A stretch of 29,328 bases of DNA from JAWKTM01 sp041399085 (GTDB lineage Bacteria > Planctomycetota > Planctomycetia > Pirellulales > Pirellulaceae). Positions 8,658 through 17,310 of the stretch are shown one piece after another. The notes beneath the pieces were generated by a model. The model worked only from the letters and a program-made list of their open reading frames with translations. It searched no databases and was not told the origin of the DNA. The DNA is taken from positions 1-29,328 of the forward strand of contig JAWKTM010000081.1 in NCBI GenBank assembly GCA_041399085.1, in the 5' to 3' direction. Both the position numbers and the translations under genes were made by a program. Position 1 is the first letter of the stretch. Each line of letters begins with the position of its first letter.

Positions 8658-10591
8658 ATGTCGGATTCCGAACTCTCGCCTCACGAAGACGACGCGGCCG
8701 CGTTGGTCGATCGGATTTGCGACGAATTCGAATCGCAATGGCAAACGGGCCAGCGTCCCGATATCGAAGCGTGCGTGGCCAGCATCGTCGAACCGTTGCG
8801 CGAGCGGTTAACGTCCGAGTTGCTGCGTTCGGAGATTCTGCCGCGCGACGCTGGGCGAGCGTTTCTGACTCGACAGGACTACGAACGACGTTTTCCCGAT
8901 TGTCTGGATGTGATTGAGGAGGCGTGGATTTCGGCCGGCGCGGGATTCAGAAGAAGGCCAACTCGAATTCCAAGTCCTACAAGAATGAGATACCGGCGAA
9001 CACCGACCTCACGATCGCCTGGCGGTCGGATTCGTCGCGTCATGAAAGAAGCCGCGATCGACATCGAATCGGCAGGCGAAGCTGCGTCGCGCGAATCGAA
9101 CTCGCGGATTGGGAAACGATTGGGTGTCTATCGTCTGGTCGCCGAGATCGCTCGCGGTGGTATGGGCGTTGTCTACAAGGCAGTCGACGAACGACTGCAT
9201 CGCACGGTCGCCATCAAAATGATTTTAGGCGGGCAGTTTTGCGTTCCCTGAAGCGGTCCGGCCGCTTTCAACTCGAAGCCGCGTTGCTGCGCGCTCGATC
9301 AAGCGGCATCGTGCCGATCCACGAAGTGAACGCGCATGAGAACGCCTACTACTATGTGATGAGCTACGTGGACGGTATGAGTTTGGCCGACCGCTTAAAG
9401 GCTGGTCCGTTGCCGCCCCTAGAATCCGCCGAGTTGATACTCACGGTCGCCGAGGCCGTGGGATGCGCGCATCAGCACCAGATTGTGCATCGCGATCTGA
9501 AGCCCGGCAATATTCTTATCGACTCGGAGGGAAATCCACGAGTCACCGATTTCGGACTTGCCAAACGCTGTGATGACCTCGACCAATTAACGATGGATGG
9601 ACAAGTGTTGGGAACGCCGGGCTATATGGCGCCCGAACAAGCCGCGGGCAAATCGTCCGACTGCACTCCCGCGACCGATGTGTACGCATTAGGCGCCGTC
9701 TTGTACGAATCGTTGTGTGGGCGACCACCCTTTGATGCCGTCAGCTACGCGGAAGCGATCGAATTGGTCCAAGAAGAGCCGGCCCCGTCGCCACGACAAC
9801 ATCGTCCCGAAATTCCGCGCGACTTGGAAACCATTTGCATCAAGTGCCTTAATAAGTCGCCATATCAGCGTTATCCGAATGCCAGCGAGTTGGCGGACGA
9901 TTTGCGCCGCTTTCTCCACGGGGAACGAATTTTGGCTCGGCCGCTGGCTCTCTGGGATCGGGTTGGACAATGGGCTCGGCAACGCCCGGCTTTGGCCACT
10001 ACCTGGGTCGCCATGAGTTGCTTTTATTTGTACCACTTAATGCGGCTATATTTGACGCGCGAAGTCGCGGCCGGTAGTGGCGAAAGCATGACCGTTACAA
10101 CCACGGTATTAGGATGGAGCCTCGCCGCCTGGGGCTACCAAAGGCTACTGGGGGTGAATCGGTGGAATCGCCAAGTGTTATATGCCTGGGCCGCGACCGA
10201 CGTGTTGATTCTCACTTTGTTCCTATTGAGATTTAACGGCCCCAGCAGCGCCTATGTGATGGGCTACTTCGTTCTCACAGCCGGGGCGGCATTGCGATTT
10301 CGAGTCCGGCTGGTGTGGCTTGTGACCGGACTGAGTGTCGTTGGTTACTTTGTATTGCTGTTCGACGCCCTGCTGCGCCGACCCGACAAGCTGCCCGAAC
10401 ACCATACGTCGATCGCCATGTTTCTGGTGGGCATTCTCACGATCGGAATCGTGCAGGGCCTGCTGCTTGTGCGAGTTCGCCGCCAAATTCGTGAACAAGC
10501 CGGCGGAAGCGTAGCTTATCTCGCTGGCTCCCATCATCGCTCGTCATCTAGCGTTGCGGAATCTCGAAAGAGACGTGTGGCTCAAAGATGA
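8658..10591 (+). CDS. Serine/threonine protein kinase with polytopic membrane C-terminus (several frameshifts)
   Basis: Hanks-type kinase. An N-terminal acidic, helical leader of about 130 residues, typical of planctomycete kinases, precedes the catalytic domain: glycine loop ARGGMGVVYKA, ATP lysine in VAIKMI, catalytic HRDLKPGNIL, DFGLAK and GTPGYMAPEQ. About six hydrophobic helices follow (for example AYVMGYFVLTAGAALRF), giving a membrane-bound sensor-like tail. The gene crosses all three frames. About 8929-8985 matches best in the third frame (EEGQLEFQVLQE). The first frame stops at 9249-9251, after GGQFCVP. Between about 9238 and 9262 the third frame reads AFPEAVR, and the second frame resumes at GRFQLEAALL. 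Undoing one-base insertions near 9239 and 9262 gives a normal N-lobe. It starts 32 bases after the sirtuin gene, and its 3' end overlaps the convergent barrel gene. Confidence 0.85.
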
Positions 10592-12382
10592 TGTGATAAG
10601 CCGTAAAGATTCCTTCGCGGTCAAATCGCGAGTCGTTGGACTCGTTGTAGACGCCTTGACCTCGATAAACGAACGCGGCCCGGTCTTGCGAAGGTACCGC
10701 AGTCCGAGGCCGAATACCGAGGCTCCGTCGGGCGATTCGTAGGCGATCTCCGGGATCAGCGACTCGTCCTCGTGATGCCGGAAAAGCTGAACTCCGGCGG
10801 CCACGCCGTATGTATCCGCCACGCCGATGCCAGCCGATAACCGTACGAGCGGGTTCACTTCGAAGGCCGTCGTGAGGCGATTGAAATTGTTTCCGGCGAT
10901 CGCGTTCCAGCCGCTCGTGGCCGCGAAGGCATTCGCGTAAAACACGCCGTGGCTGACTCCGCACGGTTCGTGGTCAAACGTGCGCGTGTAGTTGCTTTCT
11001 AACACAAACAATTGCCCGCTACCGCGCCCACCGCGGTCACCCACCTTGAACAATGCCCGTCCCGCCAACGACAACGGGCCGAAGAATTGCGTTCGGCTGA
11101 GGGCGAGGAAGTGGCTATCCCGGTCGCTATCGAAGTCGTGCTGAACGAACGCGTAAGTGGCTTCGTGAAACGCCAACCGGTGATCGAATTGGGCGTGAAT
11201 ACCGACTAGATCCGCATTGGCGTTCGCATACGCGTCGACATCCGCAAAGCAATAGAACATTTGGATATTAAGATTGCTTAACTGGCCAGCATAGATTGTG
11301 TTCTTGTTCACAATCACGCCCACCACTTCGTCGTTCATTAGCAGGGTATTATGAAAAGCCAACGGCACTTTGCCGATCGTCGTATGAAAATCAAGTGCCG
11401 CGAAGGGATCGACATACGCGCCCAAGACGCTGTGCAATTCAAACTCGAACCAGTAGCGATCCGGCGTGGCCGTGGCATTGTTCACATAGCCGTCAGGGTC
11501 GCTGAACTCATAGTAGGAACCGCCCGTGCCACCTTTGCCGAGTGGCCGATATTGAACGTGAAATCGCTCGGTGCCGGTTAAACGCAAATCCAAGTCGAGT
11601 ATTAACTGGTGTCCGATGCCATCGCGACGCTGTTTGTTCTGTTCGAAAGCGAAGCCAAACAGGTCGTAGCTCCCATAGCCGACGAATGCCGGTTCCCAGA
11701 CATATCCTCCCGGCCCCGGCCACTTAAGTCGCGGATTCACAATCACCGGGTCAGCGCCGAGAAACTCGGTAAACAATTCCACGGGTCGGGGCTTCTGCCA
11801 ATCTTCCGGCAGCCGCAGGAGTTCGTAATGAGCTTCTTCGTGGCTGGGCCAATTCAAACGATCGCCTTCAGGTTGATATAGATACGATCCGCCGTGATAC
11901 CATAGTTCTTCACCGAGGGATGGAAGGGGATCGTATTGATCGGCATAAGGGTCCGGCGGCAAGCGAGGGAAGTCGCCACCCGCTTGCGTGGGCAGTTCTT
12001 CATTGGGCCGGGCTGGCGCGATCGGAAGCTCTTCTGCCGGGCCATCGTCACCTAACAAATTCGATGCGATGTCCGAAGCATTCAACATGGAAGCCGAGCG
12101 AAAGGCTGGTCTGGGGATGGCCATCGTCGAGTTGTTTGACGGTGGATCATTACTAGCCGATTTCGCAAATGATGAATTAGTAGAATCAGGCCGAAGGACA
12201 CTGGGGCCCATTCTGCGGCTGGAGGTTACCGGCGGCAAACGCGACGGTCCGAGTTGCATTGGCTCGGCGAAAGCCCCCGCCCCGACTTGCGCCAGCGCGC
12301 TACTGGCCGCCATTGTGGCGACAGCCATTGCACCGATCCACGGTAGTATACGCCCGCGATTCACCTTAGTTCCTGTTCCCAT
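10548..12382 (-). CDS. Predicted outer-membrane beta-barrel (porin-like) protein coupled to cytochrome
   Basis: Exported protein of about 610 residues. A signal peptide (around WIGAMAVATMAASSALAQ) is followed by a low-complexity Pro/Ser-rich stretch of about 100 residues. The rest alternates aromatic and polar residues in the manner of barrel strands (HFLALSRTQFFGPLSLAGRA, GVFYANAFAATSGW, IGVADTYGVAAGVQLF). The ATG at 12382 overlaps the stop of the cytochrome gene in TAATG, so translation is probably coupled; an in-frame ATG also exists at 12406. The frame as written ends at 10544 with an unlikely tail. A shift near 10685 instead gives AFVYRGQGVYNES and a strand-like end, IIFEPHVSFEIPQR, with its stop at 10548; I prefer that end. 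I do not recognise a specific family. Its role is inferred from barrel character and context. Confidence 0.72.
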
Positions 12383-14352
12383 TACGGTCCGATGTGAACC
12401 ACGCATTGGTATTCATCAATCACGACAACTTCCAACAGGTGCTTTAAATGGGGAACACCGATGTGGTCCAGCAGCGTTGGCGGCAGGTGACGGAAGTTTA
12501 GACGTACATGCAAGTTCTGAGGCCCCAGGCACTCGCCGGCGCGAATCGGGTATTCGCGGCCGATCGTCTTGAGTGGCGGAAGGCTTGCTTTGGCGATTCG
12601 GAAGCCGGCCGGTCGCCCAAATGAAGCGGAGATGCCATTCGCCGGACGCAATACGCTGAGCGGCGCCAGATGACGATTGACTGACAAAACCACGGTTCGG
12701 TCGGTCCCTTTGTTTGTGAGCGCCGTGAATTTGTTTTGGAAGTTCATCAGATAGCGATCGCGAGGAATCTTGCCGGCCAGCACTTCGTGGCTGTGATCGT
12801 CGCGCAGGTCGGCATTGTGATCGAGGTCGCCAGAAGCGAAGACCACTTTGCCGCTGGGATCACGCAGTTCGACCGAAATCCACAATTGGCGTTCGGCGGT
12901 GAAGCCGGTCGGAAAGCTGTGTCCGGCCGTGGTGCTAACCACATCAACTCGCACCGGCAATGGATCGCCGGGACGCGCGGCGGAGGGATGCGTGACCTTA
13001 ATGCGAGCTCCGTTTCGCAGCAGTTCGTAACGCTTGGCGTTGTAGATCGCGTTGCTTTCGCGATTCGAGCGGCGCAGTTCGAGCAGCGTGCGTTGCTGGT
13101 ACGGCGTCAGTTTCGAAGGGTCGCGGTAATCGACTTCGTACATCCAATCGAGCTTTAGTGGAAACTCGGTATCCGGCAGCAGCGAATAATCCGGGCCGGC
13201 AAACGTGTGATCCGACAGCCGGCGCAGCGGCATCTGATCTTCGGGGATTCCGGGAACAACCGCGGCGGGTCCGAGCGGTCGGTGATCCTCGGGTATAGGC
13301 AGGCCTTGCACTGGGCCCATGTGGCAGTGGTGGCACGTTATGCCATTTTTCGCCGCCGGACTGTTATGCCACTCGCTGAACGCTTCTTCCAGGCGTATGC
13401 CTTCAGGATTGGTCACGTCATGGCACTCGCCGCAGAACTGCGAAGTGCGAATGTAAGACGAAGGTTTGGACGGATGGGAACCCGCTTGTTCGGAAACGGG
13501 GTTTTCAAACGGGCCGAAGATGCAAGCGTCGTTCACGCCCCCCGGTTCGATCGCGACTCGGCTGCTGGATTTGTAGTGGCCGTAAGCACGACGGTGGCAA
13601 GTGACGCAGGTGACGCCTTCCATCGAAATCCGCGAGCGGTGAACATTACGAACCGACTCGTTCTCGCCCAACGATGTGCCGATATTCGTGTGGCAGCGTG
13701 TGCAGAATGTGCCGATCGTGCCGGCCGTTCGTTCGACAAGTGTTAGGTTGAACGCCTCGAAGACGGGGCTGTGCTGCGCGTAAGCGTGCATGGAGCGCGA
13801 CCACTGTTCGTATTGCCTCGGATGGCAAGCGGCACATTGTTTTGCTGATGGGAAATCCATCTCCATCAGTGGTCGCACGTCGCAGGTATTCGGCAGTTTG
13901 TATTCGAGCGCACCGTTGGAGATCCACCGATGCAACGTTTCCATCTGGCCGTTCGTCAGCCACTCGTGCCGGTCTTCGGGCATCTGCGGCTCGTCGGGCA
14001 AGTCGGAATTTGCTTGGGCCAAGGCGTTCCAAGCCACGTACTCCCACAACAGCGACTTATCCGGTTGCCCAGGAACAACCAAGCGTTCGCCGTCCATGTC
14101 GGCCGCAATCATCGCTTCGTAGCTGGACAAGTCGGTCCGCTCTTCATCGCGTGCGTTGTGGCACTTCACACACTTGTTGTTCAGCAGGATGTAGATCTCC
14201 GGCCAGTCCAGATCGTACGGATGCGGACGCTCGGCAACCGTGGGCGGAGCGGCGAAGGCGTGCGTCGCAGTGAGCGCGACAAGTGCCGCAACGATCAGGC
14301 CGCGTCCAAACGGCATAAGTCGAGTAGCGTGTTTGCTCAAGATCGTCACCAT
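12382..14352 (-). CDS. Six-haem cytochrome c, exported
   Basis: Predicted periplasmic or outer-membrane-associated multihaem cytochrome of 656 residues. A signal peptide (LIVAALVALTATHAFA, cleaved near residue 34) is followed by six CXXCH sites: CVKCH 61-65, CAACH 173-177, CTRCH 217-221, CVTCH 249-253, CGECH 307-311 and CHHCH 340-344. The first sits in a planctomycete PSCyt1-like context (PEIYILLNNKCVKCH, later VVPGQPDKSLLW). The other five are packed as in cytochrome c554-type electron carriers. After the haem region comes a beta-rich domain with AGHSFPTG (476-483), a motif I associate with multihaem cytochromes of this sort. I chose the ATG at 14352; the frame is open 84 codons further upstream but that part is Arg-rich and unlikely to be coding. 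It is coupled to the downstream barrel gene by TAATG. Confidence 0.87.
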   Translation of the reverse strand: MVTILSKHATRLMPFGRGLIVAALVALTATHAFAAPPTVAERPHPYDLDWPEIYILLNNKCVKCHNARDEERTDLSSYEAMIAADMDGERLVVPGQPDKSLLWEYVAWNALAQANSDLPDEPQMPEDRHEWLTNGQMETLHRWISNGALEYKLPNTCDVRPLMEMDFPSAKQCAACHPRQYEQWSRSMHAYAQHSPVFEAFNLTLVERTAGTIGTFCTRCHTNIGTSLGENESVRNVHRSRISMEGVTCVTCHRRAYGHYKSSSRVAIEPGGVNDACIFGPFENPVSEQAGSHPSKPSSYIRTSQFCGECHDVTNPEGIRLEEAFSEWHNSPAAKNGITCHHCHMGPVQGLPIPEDHRPLGPAAVVPGIPEDQMPLRRLSDHTFAGPDYSLLPDTEFPLKLDWMYEVDYRDPSKLTPYQQRTLLELRRSNRESNAIYNAKRYELLRNGARIKVTHPSAARPGDPLPVRVDVVSTTAGHSFPTGFTAERQLWISVELRDPSGKVVFASGDLDHNADLRDDHSHEVLAGKIPRDRYLMNFQNKFTALTNKGTDRTVVLSVNRHLAPLSVLRPANGISASFGRPAGFRIAKASLPPLKTIGREYPIRAGECLGPQNLHVRLNFRHLPPTLLDHIGVPHLKHLLEVVVIDEYQCVVHIGP

Positions 14353-14727
14353 CTCGATTCCGTTCCGGGGCTGCGCGAGTCGCAGGCCGTTGTGACAGAA
14401 GCCTTTCCTCCGTGACCGGCAGCGGACCAACCGCGGAATGCGCGGCGGTCGCCAACCGAAGCGTCTCGTGCGACCGCCGACGTCCGAAGTGGGCGGGGCT
14501 GGTTTGTTGCCGAATGTTGGCGATACCGGAAACCGGACCGCTCGGCGAAACCGTCGAGACTCACCAACCGTTATCGAACCGGGCACGCCAGCCGGTCGCG
14601 TCATTCGATTTTTGTCGCTGTATCAGGTGCAACGCGCCCGAATGGTTTTGTTGTTGCGAGCGTCATCAACCGCGCGGTCGAACTTCGATCGAGCCGTCAA
14701 AAACGATTAAGCGGGCGGCGCGTCCCT
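14353..14727. other. Divergent intergenic region between cytochrome and SRP RNA/dnaX
   Basis: About 375 bases separate the cytochrome start (minus) from the SRP RNA promoter (plus). The minus frame of the cytochrome remains open to 14604, but that translation is dominated by Arg and Pro and looks non-coding. I see no convincing gene, repeat or terminator. The promoter of the cytochrome-barrel operon should lie here but I could not place it. Confidence 0.5.
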
Positions 14728-14756
14728 TTGACGGCGAGCGCGGCAGCGCCTACAAC
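14728..14756 (+). promoter_or_regulatory. Sigma-70-type promoter of the SRP RNA
   Basis: TTGACG at 14728-14733 matches five of six bases of the -35 consensus. The spacer is exactly 17 bases, followed by TACAAC at 14751-14756 as the -10. The predicted transcription start, about 14763, falls just at the 5' side of the SRP RNA structure, which supports both calls. The same promoter may also read into dnaX. Confidence 0.7.
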
Positions 14757-14762
14757 TTAGTG

Positions 14763-14906
14763 TCTTCAGGGAACGCAGCTCTCTGTCGACAAGTGGCCCT
14801 CGCAAGGGGGAAACGTGAACCTGGTCAGGCCTTAACCGGAGCAGCCATAAGCGCCGTACTCTTGTGCGAGGGCCGCTTATCGACAGCCGCTGCGAATTTG
14901 TTCAAG
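14763..14906 (+). ncRNA. ffs: Signal recognition particle RNA (4.5S-like)
   Basis: RNA scaffold of the signal recognition particle; it binds Ffh and directs membrane-protein ribosomes to FtsY. The helix 8 core is visible at 14823-14846: GGU/GCC closing pairs, the conserved symmetric loop CAGG (14826-14829) opposite AGCA (14840-14843), and an apical hairpin. Flanking it, 14784-14804 pairs with 14865-14885 as a nearly perfect 21-base-pair stem with two G-U type changes, and CGCAGC at 14774-14779 pairs with GCTGCG at 14889-14894. The apical hairpin is CC-UUAACC-GG, a hexaloop rather than the usual GGAA tetraloop, with the same total length as in E. coli. Position just upstream of dnaX matches many bacteria. 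The ends are estimated from the promoter and the pairing. Confidence 0.87.
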
Positions 14907-14961
14907 CGACGCAGCGATCCCATCTCCCGTCCCAGGCGCGGCAGCGGCCGCGACGCGTCTC

Positions 14962-16740
14962 GTGTCTTCCGCCGACGAATTCTCCGCTCTATCGCCGGAC
15001 GCCCCCGGAGAAGCCTCCGCCCGTGGCGGCGAGTATGTCGTTGTCGCTCGGCGTTATCGCCCGAAGTTGTTCGGCGAATTAGTTGGGCAAGAGCATGTGG
15101 CCCAAGCGTTGCGAAACGCGATCAAAACGAACCGCGTCGGCCATGCCTATTTGTTTACCGGCGCCCGCGGAGTCGGCAAGACGTCGACCGCTCGGATATT
15201 TGCCAAGGCATTGAATGATCCAGGGGGACCGACCGACGCGCCCTCGCCGGATTCGGATATCGCCCGCAGCATCGACGCCGGCGAAGATGTGGATGTGCTG
15301 GAAATCGACGGCGCGAGCAACCGCGGCATCGACGAGATTCGGCAGCTTCGCTCGAACGTCAACATTCGGCCCAGTCGAGCTCGATTCAAGATCTACATCA
15401 TCGACGAAGTTCACATGCTTACGACCGCCGCGTTCAACGCCTTGTTGAAAACGCTGGAGGAACCGCCCGAGCACGTGAAGTTCATCTTTTGCACGACCGA
15501 CCCGGAAAAAATTCCGATCACCGTGCTGTCGCGTTGTCAGCGGTTCGATTTCGCTCCGGTGCAAACCGATTCGATCGTGGGACGACTGCGTTACATCGTT
15601 GACCACGAAAACGTGCAGGCCGAGGACGAGGCGCTGCAGATGCTGGCTCGACGGGCCGGCGGTTCGATGCGCGACAGCCAATCGCTGTTGGAGCAGTTGC
15701 TGTCGTTCTGCGGCGACAAAATCACGGTTGACGATGTCCATTCGATGCTCGGTACCGCGCGCTCAGGGCGACTCACGGATTTGAGCACGCACCTGATTCA
15801 ACGCGACGCCGCGGCCGCACTTCGCGAGCTGGATGCCGCCGTGCAAGAAGGCGTGGATGTGGGCCAACTCGCCGAACAATTGCTCGGCTATTTTCGCGAT
15901 CTTATGGCGGCGCTGGTTGGCTGTGATCGCCATTTGCTGCTGCACAATTCGCCGCAGGACTACGACGCGTTGCGAGCAGCCGCCGAGCGATTCGGCTTGG
16001 AGACGTTGATGGCGGCGGCGCAGGTCCTGGACCAAACGTTAGTGCGGATGAGGCAAAGCACCCAGTCGCGAACGTTGGTCGAGATGGCATTGGTGCGGAT
16101 TTGCCGGCTGGAAAACTTGGATCAATTGGCCGGATTGATCGCCGCCGTCGAGAAGGGGGTGGCGATCGGTGGTCCGACTGCGTCGTCGCGGCCTCAAGCC
16201 AGTTCCGGGGCGGCGATTTCATCGTCTCCGCCCTCTGCTTCGCGCGACACACTGCCGCCCGAATCGGCGAACACCGCTCAAAAAAAAACGACTGACCTAG
16301 GTGTCGAAGCCCCGGAAACTCCCCAAACAGCCCCGCCCAAACGAGAAATTTCCACTCATTCTGTCGGCGACCTGTGGACGCAAATGATTGACAGGATGGA
16401 AGATCTGACGGCGGACGACCTGCGACAAGTCGTTCGCTTTGCAACTCCTGCGCCAAATCGCATAGTCGCATTCTTTCCCGCCGGCTATACTCTCCTCAAA
16501 GAGAAATGCGAACGCTCGGACCGCAAGAGCGTCGTCGAGCGAACGCTTTCTCAACTGGCCGGTCAACCGGTGCGGGTTGAGTTTGAATTGGAAGCGGCCA
16601 AGTCAGCGCCGGCTCCAACCGCTCGACCACCGGTCAACCTGCGGCAGCTACAACGCGACGTGGAACAACACCGATTGATCCAGGACGCGAAGACGCTGTT
16701 TGATTGCGAAATCACGCGGATTGATCCGCCGCGCGGTTGA
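14962..16740 (+). CDS. dnaX: DNA polymerase III subunits tau/gamma
   Basis: Clamp-loader ATPase that loads the beta clamp and holds the replicative polymerase. The start is GTG; the protein has 592 residues. Motifs are EYVVVARRYRPKLFGELVGQ, Walker A GARGVGKT (67-74), Walker B region IYIIDEVHML, TLEEPPEHVKFIFCTTDP and the sensor/SRC motif in VLSRCQRF. The zinc module is unusual: its four cysteines are replaced by Asp86, Ser95, Ser98 and Ala101, with the 9-3-3 spacing kept. A low-complexity Pro/Ser/Thr linker (about residues 400-455) precedes a tau-like C-terminal domain. A run of nine A at codons 440-443 is a probable recoding signal for the short gamma form. The gene follows the SRP RNA and leads the ybaB-recR block. 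Confidence 0.96.
   Translation: MSSADEFSALSPDAPGEASARGGEYVVVARRYRPKLFGELVGQEHVAQALRNAIKTNRVGHAYLFTGARGVGKTSTARIFAKALNDPGGPTDAPSPDSDIARSIDAGEDVDVLEIDGASNRGIDEIRQLRSNVNIRPSRARFKIYIIDEVHMLTTAAFNALLKTLEEPPEHVKFIFCTTDPEKIPITVLSRCQRFDFAPVQTDSIVGRLRYIVDHENVQAEDEALQMLARRAGGSMRDSQSLLEQLLSFCGDKITVDDVHSMLGTARSGRLTDLSTHLIQRDAAAALRELDAAVQEGVDVGQLAEQLLGYFRDLMAALVGCDRHLLLHNSPQDYDALRAAAERFGLETLMAAAQVLDQTLVRMRQSTQSRTLVEMALVRICRLENLDQLAGLIAAVEKGVAIGGPTASSRPQASSGAAISSSPPSASRDTLPPESANTAQKKTTDLGVEAPETPQTAPPKREISTHSVGDLWTQMIDRMEDLTADDLRQVVRFATPAPNRIVAFFPAGYTLLKEKCERSDRKSVVERTLSQLAGQPVRVEFELEAAKSAPAPTARPPVNLRQLQRDVEQHRLIQDAKTLFDCEITRIDPPRG
16279..16300 (+). promoter_or_regulatory. Candidate programmed slippage site in dnaX (A9)
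   Basis: Nine consecutive A occupy 16280-16288, read in frame as Gln440-Lys-Lys-Thr443. One added A (or a -1 slip) leads to Asn-Asp and TGA at 16293-16295, a 444-residue product. One lost A leads to Arg-Leu-Thr and TAG at 16298-16300, a 445-residue product. Both would end after the clamp-loader core, where gamma ends in other bacteria. No ribosome-binding-like stimulator or strong downstream hairpin was seen, which favours transcriptional slippage as known for Thermus thermophilus dnaX. Confidence 0.6.
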
Positions 16741-16918
16741 ACAGCCTGCCAGTAGTGATTGCCGCAACAGTCGGAAATCCGATGGCTTTTTGGCATCGGT
16801 CCGCGATTTGCATAACCCGGCGGGCGCGACGGTGTGCTGCGACCGGGAGACTCCGCTTCTAAGTGAGCGAGTATTGAGTTGACCAATCGTGAACAACACC
16901 ATCCAAGTTAGGTAAGCC

Positions 16919-17307
16919 ATGTTCAAGGGACTCGGAGATATCGCCTCGCTGATGCGGCAGGCCCGGCCATGCTGGGCAAAATGCAGGCCGCGAAGGACGA
17001 ATTGCGTGCGAAGCGGCTGACCGGAACGGCCGGCGGCGGTTTGGTCGAAGTGGAAGTGAACGGCATGGGCGAAGTCCAGCGGATAACGCTGGCGGATTCC
17101 TTGGTGGAGCGAAAAGACCGCGAGATGATGGAGGAACTGTTGGTCGCCGCGCTGAGTTCGGCTCAAGCCAGGGTGGCCGAAACCCGCATGGACGCCATCC
17201 AGACGATGACAAGCGGTCTGGATTTCCCTGGCATGGACGAAGCCAAGTCGCAAATGTTGAAGGACATGTTCTCGGACGAGAGCTCGACCAAAGAAGACAA
17301 GACCTGA
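16919..17307 (+). CDS. ybaB: YbaB/EbfC family nucleoid-associated protein (one frameshift)
   Basis: Small dimeric DNA-binding protein of about 129 residues, usually encoded between dnaX and recR. The start at 16919 gives MFKGLGDIASLMRQA, the standard N-terminus, with AGG shortly upstream. The frame breaks near 16966, and the rest reads in the next frame as AMLGKMQAAKDELRAKRLTG, VEVNGMGEVQRITL and so on to the stop at 17305-17307. Restoring a single base in the GCCCGGCC stretch gives an intact protein. A real knockout of only this codon region is less likely than a sequencing deletion. recR starts three bases after the stop. Confidence 0.88.
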
Positions 17308-17310
17308 TCC

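Noticed and set aside
16775..16800. Hairpin CCGATG...CATCGG with a T-rich loop after dnaX as a terminator.
   Set aside because: The stem is only six base pairs, the T-run is in the loop and not after the stem, and ybaB follows on the same strand.
16791..16813. Sigma-54-like promoter TGGCAT...TTGCAT between dnaX and ybaB.
   Set aside because: The GG and GC elements are separated by 16 bases, while sigma-54 requires about 10. Half-site matches alone are common in GC-rich sequence.
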